This document shows positions 59,064 through 64,000 of a stretch of 64,000 nt of DNA, piece after piece. The stretch is from contig OX235270.1 in the NCBI GenBank assembly GCA_944472135.2, positions 81,229,168 through 81,293,167 of the forward strand, given 5' to 3'. Numbering within the stretch: the first letter of the stretch is position 1; the number at the start of each line of letters is the position of its first letter. A model generated the notes under the pieces. The model was not told where the DNA came from and made no database searches. It saw only the letters and a list, made by a program, of their open reading frames with translations. The translations under genes were made by a program, and so were the position numbers. Source of the DNA: Trichobilharzia regenti. Taxonomy: Eukaryota > Platyhelminthes > Trematoda > Strigeidida > Schistosomatidae.

Positions 59064-59815
59064 GGCTGACTGACTGGTGTCAAAGTAGAACTTTGCACAG
59101 ATGTGCGACAGTTTGAGTCGCCATTCCCTATATAGCACACATATCAAGAGAAGAGAGATAATAAACAGAAGTATGAGGGGAAAAAACAGTTATGTGTAAG
59201 AACGATGGGGTTTTACCGGATATGACAAATCACAAACAGTGAATGCATCTGCGCGATTGAGAGCGATTTCAAGGTATCTCATCAATTGTCTCCAGTCATC
59301 GATTTTCACTACCCTGCGGACCCCAACCACGAAGCCTACACCTCTCTGTGCGGCTTGAACTAATTGTTGTAGATCTTATTGACTGATGAGGCCATGTTTT
59401 GGTTTGACCACCACTAGCTATTTTCCAACTTCATCCTATGTCAGACATGCGTAACACATGGTTCAATCGATGTAACTTCACAACCCTATCGATTGATTTT
59501 CCCTCTTTACCTAGCAACCGACGCCTGACTTCAATATTGCTTACTGTATTATACGACCTAACACAGGAGACAGAATGCAGACGCCTATGACCAAAGACCC
59601 TTTCATGTCTTCCCCTTCAATGGCCATGACTCACTCATAGCCATAAAGGAGGATGGAGTGAACTACTGAGCAGTACAGATTTTCTTTGGTCGAAAGCCGT
59701 ATGGTGAATGCTAGACAAGCCTTCTAAATTTGTGTTGAGATTTCGTCAGCCATCAGCCCATTGGAGTTGATGAAGCTTCCCAAATAAGTGGGGTAGTCAA
59801 CACTTCACTCACTAT
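59064..59815 (-). mobile_element. Non-LTR retrotransposon 3' part
   Basis: In the - direction: C-terminal region with a DWRQLMRYLEIALNRADAF segment and the 3' UTR (ggcgactcaaactgt, aaagttctactttgacacca), matching 50400-50720 on the + strand. RT missing. Confidence 0.75.
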
Positions 59816-60700
59816 GTTTAGGCTAGGAATCGATATAGTCCGCTCCTGCAGCATCATCTTACATTTGAAACTAGTGATATGGAATATTGCTTATTTCTGT
59901 GTTAGATGTGCTACTGTAAATTTGCTACACTCTGGCTTATGGGTGAGTACTTGTATGAAATTTCAAAACATATGCAATCAGACAATCAAGAGTCATTTCA
60001 AATATTCGTCAGTTCACTCTGAACCACTATTCAGAAATAAAACATCCTATAAGTTTCCACGCGCATTTGCTGATAGGTGTTCTTCTAGCAATACAGTCTC
60101 ACTGATTCAATAGCTTTTTCAAGATGCACCAAGTAAATCATCAGAAAAATGTAGTTACAGCACTGACACCTCCTGCAAATTATGCTAACTCACACAATGA
60201 CGTTTACTAATAAGATAGAGTGAAAATATCAGTGGGAATAAAAACTCGATAGGTTCCTGAGATCGTAGAGATTTAATTCGTTTTCAGGTAGATCCAGTTA
60301 TAAAACCCTATATCACTTAGAGAACTATTAACAACACATATGCACTGGATATCACAATTTGAAATCGTCTCAGCAATGAAAACCAGTGACATTTTAATTG
60401 ACAGCACCGGTACAAGTGGATTACTAATATGTCATCATGACAAACGGATAAAAAAATTGGGTAGAGAGAAAAAAGAATTTGCAACAAGAATGATTCTACG
60501 TCAAATCGATTGATTTTGTGTCACGTATATGGTACACACTCATTGTTTTCTAAATTTTTAAATCCCTATAGGTGATTCCTTAGTATACACACTGAAATAT
60601 GTGTTCTAGCTTTATAACTTATTAACATCAAACTGAAGTATTTGTCAACTGGTTATTCTGTTATACCAGTTGTCAGTAGCTGACGGAATATTTGCAGTCA
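59816..60700. other. No gene seen
   Basis: Short open frame at 59814-60113 without family resemblance; otherwise nothing. Confidence 0.4.
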
Positions 60701-60749
60701 TTTTAAGAAATAACTTCAACTCTATAGACTGCCACAAATCTTTATCAAC

Positions 60750-61795
60750 CTCATTCAACAGCTGCCTATATGAAAATGCCACGTGTCAGGTGATCCACAA
60801 CAGAAAACTCGATGAGGCGTTCGAAGTGAATACAGGAGTAAGATAAGCTGACTGCCTATTATCACCGATGATATTCTTAATTGTGGCGGACTGACTAGAT
60901 TATGCGTCAGACTGTGCGTTGGAGTGAGATGACAGGAATACGCTGGACCACTGATAAGAAGACTCTAGAAATTCTGGATTTCTCAGATGACATATCAAAT
61001 GTCACACAAAATTCGAAGACTTAGAAGCTAAAAGCAACAAACTACCGTAAGAAGTAGTAGCGAAGACAGGACTCCAGGTGGACTTAGAGAAGACGAAGGT
61101 GATGAAGATTACTAACGAACAGCACTAGCAACAACAACAACAATCAGCAGCAATCACCATCAACGGGAGAGAAATGATATAGGTTACTTCCTTCACTTAT
61201 TTAGGAAGCATCGTTTCAACTGTAGGCTGCACAGGTGATGATGTCAAAGCCCAGATTGAAAATGCAAGAGAGACCTTCTCACTCTGAAATCAGTTTGGAA
61301 ATCTGTTGTACTCAGTATCAGGAACAAGATTCGGATTTTCAAGACCAATGTTAAATCAGTCAGTTCTTCTATACTGGATCAGAAACTTGGCGTGCGAGTT
61401 AAGAAAAGCATTTCCAACAGGTTGCAGCTGCTTTTCTTCTATACTGAAGATCAAATGCCCAGAAATAATTACCAAAAAATACTCTGGGAACAAGCCAATC
61501 AAGGACCTATTGCTCAAGAATTATGGCGAAGAAAATGGGAGTGAATTGAATACACGCTGATGAGACCCTTCAGTGACATAACGCGCCAGGCAGGCCCTTG
61601 AATGGAATACGAATGGGAAGCGACTAGTAGGTCTCCCAAGGGTGAAATTGTGAGGAGATTGTGTTAGGAGATGAGATATTATGGGAAATCGTTGATCCAG
61701 CAAATTAGGACAGCAGAAAATAGAACAAAAGAGAGATGTTTTGTCGAAGCCCTACGTTCCACTTGGAACGCAAGGAAACAATAATAATAACATAA
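60750..61795 (+). mobile_element. RTE-like retrotransposon, degraded
   Basis: RT remnants [47 protein letters not shown] and SFTYLGSIVSTVGCTGDDVKA, then a short (CAA)n run and an EALRSTWNARKQ ending with aataataataaca. Compared with the intron 12 copy it has many more stops. Oriented as DDX1 and downstream of it. Confidence 0.8.
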
Positions 61796-62261
61796 TATTT
61801 TTATAAATCGATAAACTATTTATGTTCATGAATAAATTCTCTCTCATAGTAGTTTTAAAAAATTAACATCCCATTAAATCCAACTGCTCAGTTTCTTCTG
61901 TCAACTCTAAAACTACTAATTTTAACCTTAGCTTACGCTTGCCCTTGTATTCTTTTATTCATTATCTATAATTATCAGAAATATTACTGTGAATAACTTT
62001 CCCATCCTTTTTTAATAAAATTACCTCCTTCTTTCCGCTGAAAAATGACAGATGAAGAAATTGATTTTTTCCTATAGTTTTATTGATATTTAGTTTGTTA
62101 AATAGCACAGGTATCATTTCCATTGGTCGGAATCACACACACACATACACAAATATATGCATGAGTTTACGTTCAGACACACACGAGAGAAACAACATTA
62201 TTTGCGTAGGTTTTTTTAGAAAGTCCATTAAAGACAATTCCATCTGAAAATCTCTCTCTCC

Positions 62262-62264
<3 letters not shown>
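61796..62264. other. No gene seen
   Basis: AT-rich with a short (CA)n run at about 62136-62147. Confidence 0.4.

Positions 62265-62339
<75 letters not shown>
62265..62339. repeat. (TA)n microsatellite, 75 bp
   Basis: Uninterrupted TA dinucleotides, about 37 units; the longest simple repeat of the window. Confidence 0.96.
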
Positions 62340-62344
<5 letters not shown>

Positions 62345-64000
62345 TTCTTAAATAATTTAGTAGCCTCTATTTGGGACATTTGCATTGATTATGGCTACTC
62401 TCTTGGAAATAACGACTGTTTTGTTTAACTGAATTTCTCATCCCATATGCAAAAGCAATACGTTCACTGATTTAATTGGATATTTTAGCGATTCTCTGAA
62501 GAAGTCACCTGAAATATTAATCACTTAATATGCAGTGTCATTAACTTTATAAGGCAGATATAGAATATCCAGTCAATATTTTATTTCTGGTTGGTAATCG
62601 TCTAATATTTAAAAAAAAGATTATGTGTTCAAGTTACAAGTAGAAATAAAAGAATACGAGAAAACTTTGTATTTTTGATTTAATGATGGCTGACTATAGA
62701 ATCTGGACTCACAAACACTCATACGCACATATTATTCTCTTTGAGATTGTTCAAAAAATATACACCAAAATTTTGTGTGATTAAACATGTCTTCAGAAAG
62801 GCAAAAAATTCATATATGCATCAGACCTTATAGTGTTATTTAGTAGTCTCCCTTCAAAGTAAACTTATTTGTAGGTATATTTAATAATGTCTTTGCCATG
62901 TAAGCAGCTGACGAGAAGGCAACGAAATAAAAGATGGTACCATTTTATTCTGCTAAAACTGTAGTTCTTGCTTTGTTCAAATTCATTAAGGGGAATAAAT
63001 GTATGAAACTAATATTAATTTATTTTAAATGAGCAGTTATTTTGATAAGTAATAAAGACGAATTTCTCATCGTGAAAACATTGCAAAGTTGTATGTTACA
63101 TTTATTTGGACTTCACTCATTTTAGGAATAAATTTAAAAGATGTTTTTTCGTTATGTAGTAAATGGTGACCAAGTCACCTAGTTAGTCTGCTGTCTCTCA
63201 CAGCCTATAGGTCCAGTGTCGTCACCAGTTTGGTTTCATTTTACATTAGAAAGCATGTGACATTGAAGTCCACCAGCATCCTGACAGTGAACAATGTGTA
63301 CTGTTCTGTCAACCTAGAAGTTACTCATGCTATAAAACCAGAGAAATCAGCTTCATCAGATAAATACTTTCATTTGATAAAGTTTTACAGTCCTCCGAAC
63401 TTTACTACCTCATTGTATGTCTATTTTTAGTCTAATTGACGGTACAAATTTTGAAAATTGCTTCACATAGATCACCAGAATCTCAGTTGCATAGTTACTG
63501 CACTCACAGACGAAGAGCACTGTGTACTGTCATAAGGTTTTACGTCATCTCTGTTAATTTTTCGTAGAGGATGAACTCAACCCCTCCACTAGCCAGATGT
63601 TTGGGTTTCTTATCTACTGATATATTTTGTGCCTTGTACATAAGATACTGGTTGATTTACTGGTCACATCTTACAAAAACGGAATCATGAACACAATAAC
63701 TTCAAATTAAGTGGAGTAGTTTGCGTCAGCTCTCCAAAATAAGAGTGTACTTCGACTACACAGAGCGTATCATCTGATAGGACTTCAGACAGTATCAGAA
63801 TTTATATTACTCAATCAGTCAGCATTTGTGTGTTCATATGACCATCTTCAGTTTTACATATTCACTTTGGTTAAATTAGATGTTACGGAATGACTGTCAG
63901 AACTTGTCACTTTCTGCTAGGAAGCAGATTGTCTAATTCGTTAGTTAGTTAGTTCATTATGATTCTTATATGGGTATTGTTGGTTTTGAAAACAAAATAG
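62340..64000. other. No gene seen
   Basis: Unassigned. The segment at about 62962-63000 (gttcttgctttgttcaaatt...) is nearly identical to one at 7558-7595. Nothing else recognised. Confidence 0.4.

Noticed and set aside
62173..62385. Protein with a Tyr-Ile repeat
   Set aside because: It is the translation of the (TA)n microsatellite.

Overview
The window is a eukaryotic, AT-rich, repeat-dense contig, almost certainly from a blood fluke of the genus Schistosoma. The support is a tRNA-derived SINE of the Sm-alpha type carrying a hammerhead ribozyme, several RTE (SR2-like) non-LTR retrotransposons ending in (ATA)n tails, Penelope-like elements, BEL/Pao-type LTR elements, a 34-bp intron, and multi-kilobase introns packed with degenerate repeats. 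The species cannot be fixed from the window.

Only one host gene is well supported: DDX1, the SPRY-containing DEAD-box RNA helicase. It lies on the + strand in 17 coding exons from 20724 (ATG) to 55624 (TGA). Every splice junction is GT..AG with consistent phase. The product is about 742 residues, against 740 in human. Exon 8, which encodes helicase motif II, is one base short in a T run (33306-33309), so it is frameshifted as given. Motif II reads DECD rather than DEAD.

Layout: 1-5.3 kb holds a broken Penelope-like element with a SINE nested inside another SINE, an RTE tail, an inverted pair of a second SINE, and a fold-back element. From 5.3 to 10 kb I see no convincing gene (one weak small candidate on the - strand). 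From 10064 to 19761 there is a three-layer nest. An older + strand LTR element carries a gag-like DUF1759-type protein and no recognisable pol. It is interrupted 7 bases into its gag ORF by a younger - strand element of the same family (10611-14401; target duplication GCCTG). Its 3' LTR is interrupted by a terminal-inverted-repeat element (17614-19483; target duplication CGTCTCATCG). DDX1 fills 20.7-55.6 kb, and its introns hold RTE, other non-LTR, Penelope, SINE and fold-back copies on both strands. From 55.6 to 64 kb there are more retrotransposon remnants, one SINE, a long (TA)n tract and otherwise unassigned DNA.

No rRNA, functional tRNA, CRISPR or operon structure is visible. The points most worth following are the nested family of gag-only LTR elements with a conserved second ORF, the hammerhead motif lying antisense to its SINE promoter, the TIR element with a possible captured exon, and the exon 8 frameshift.
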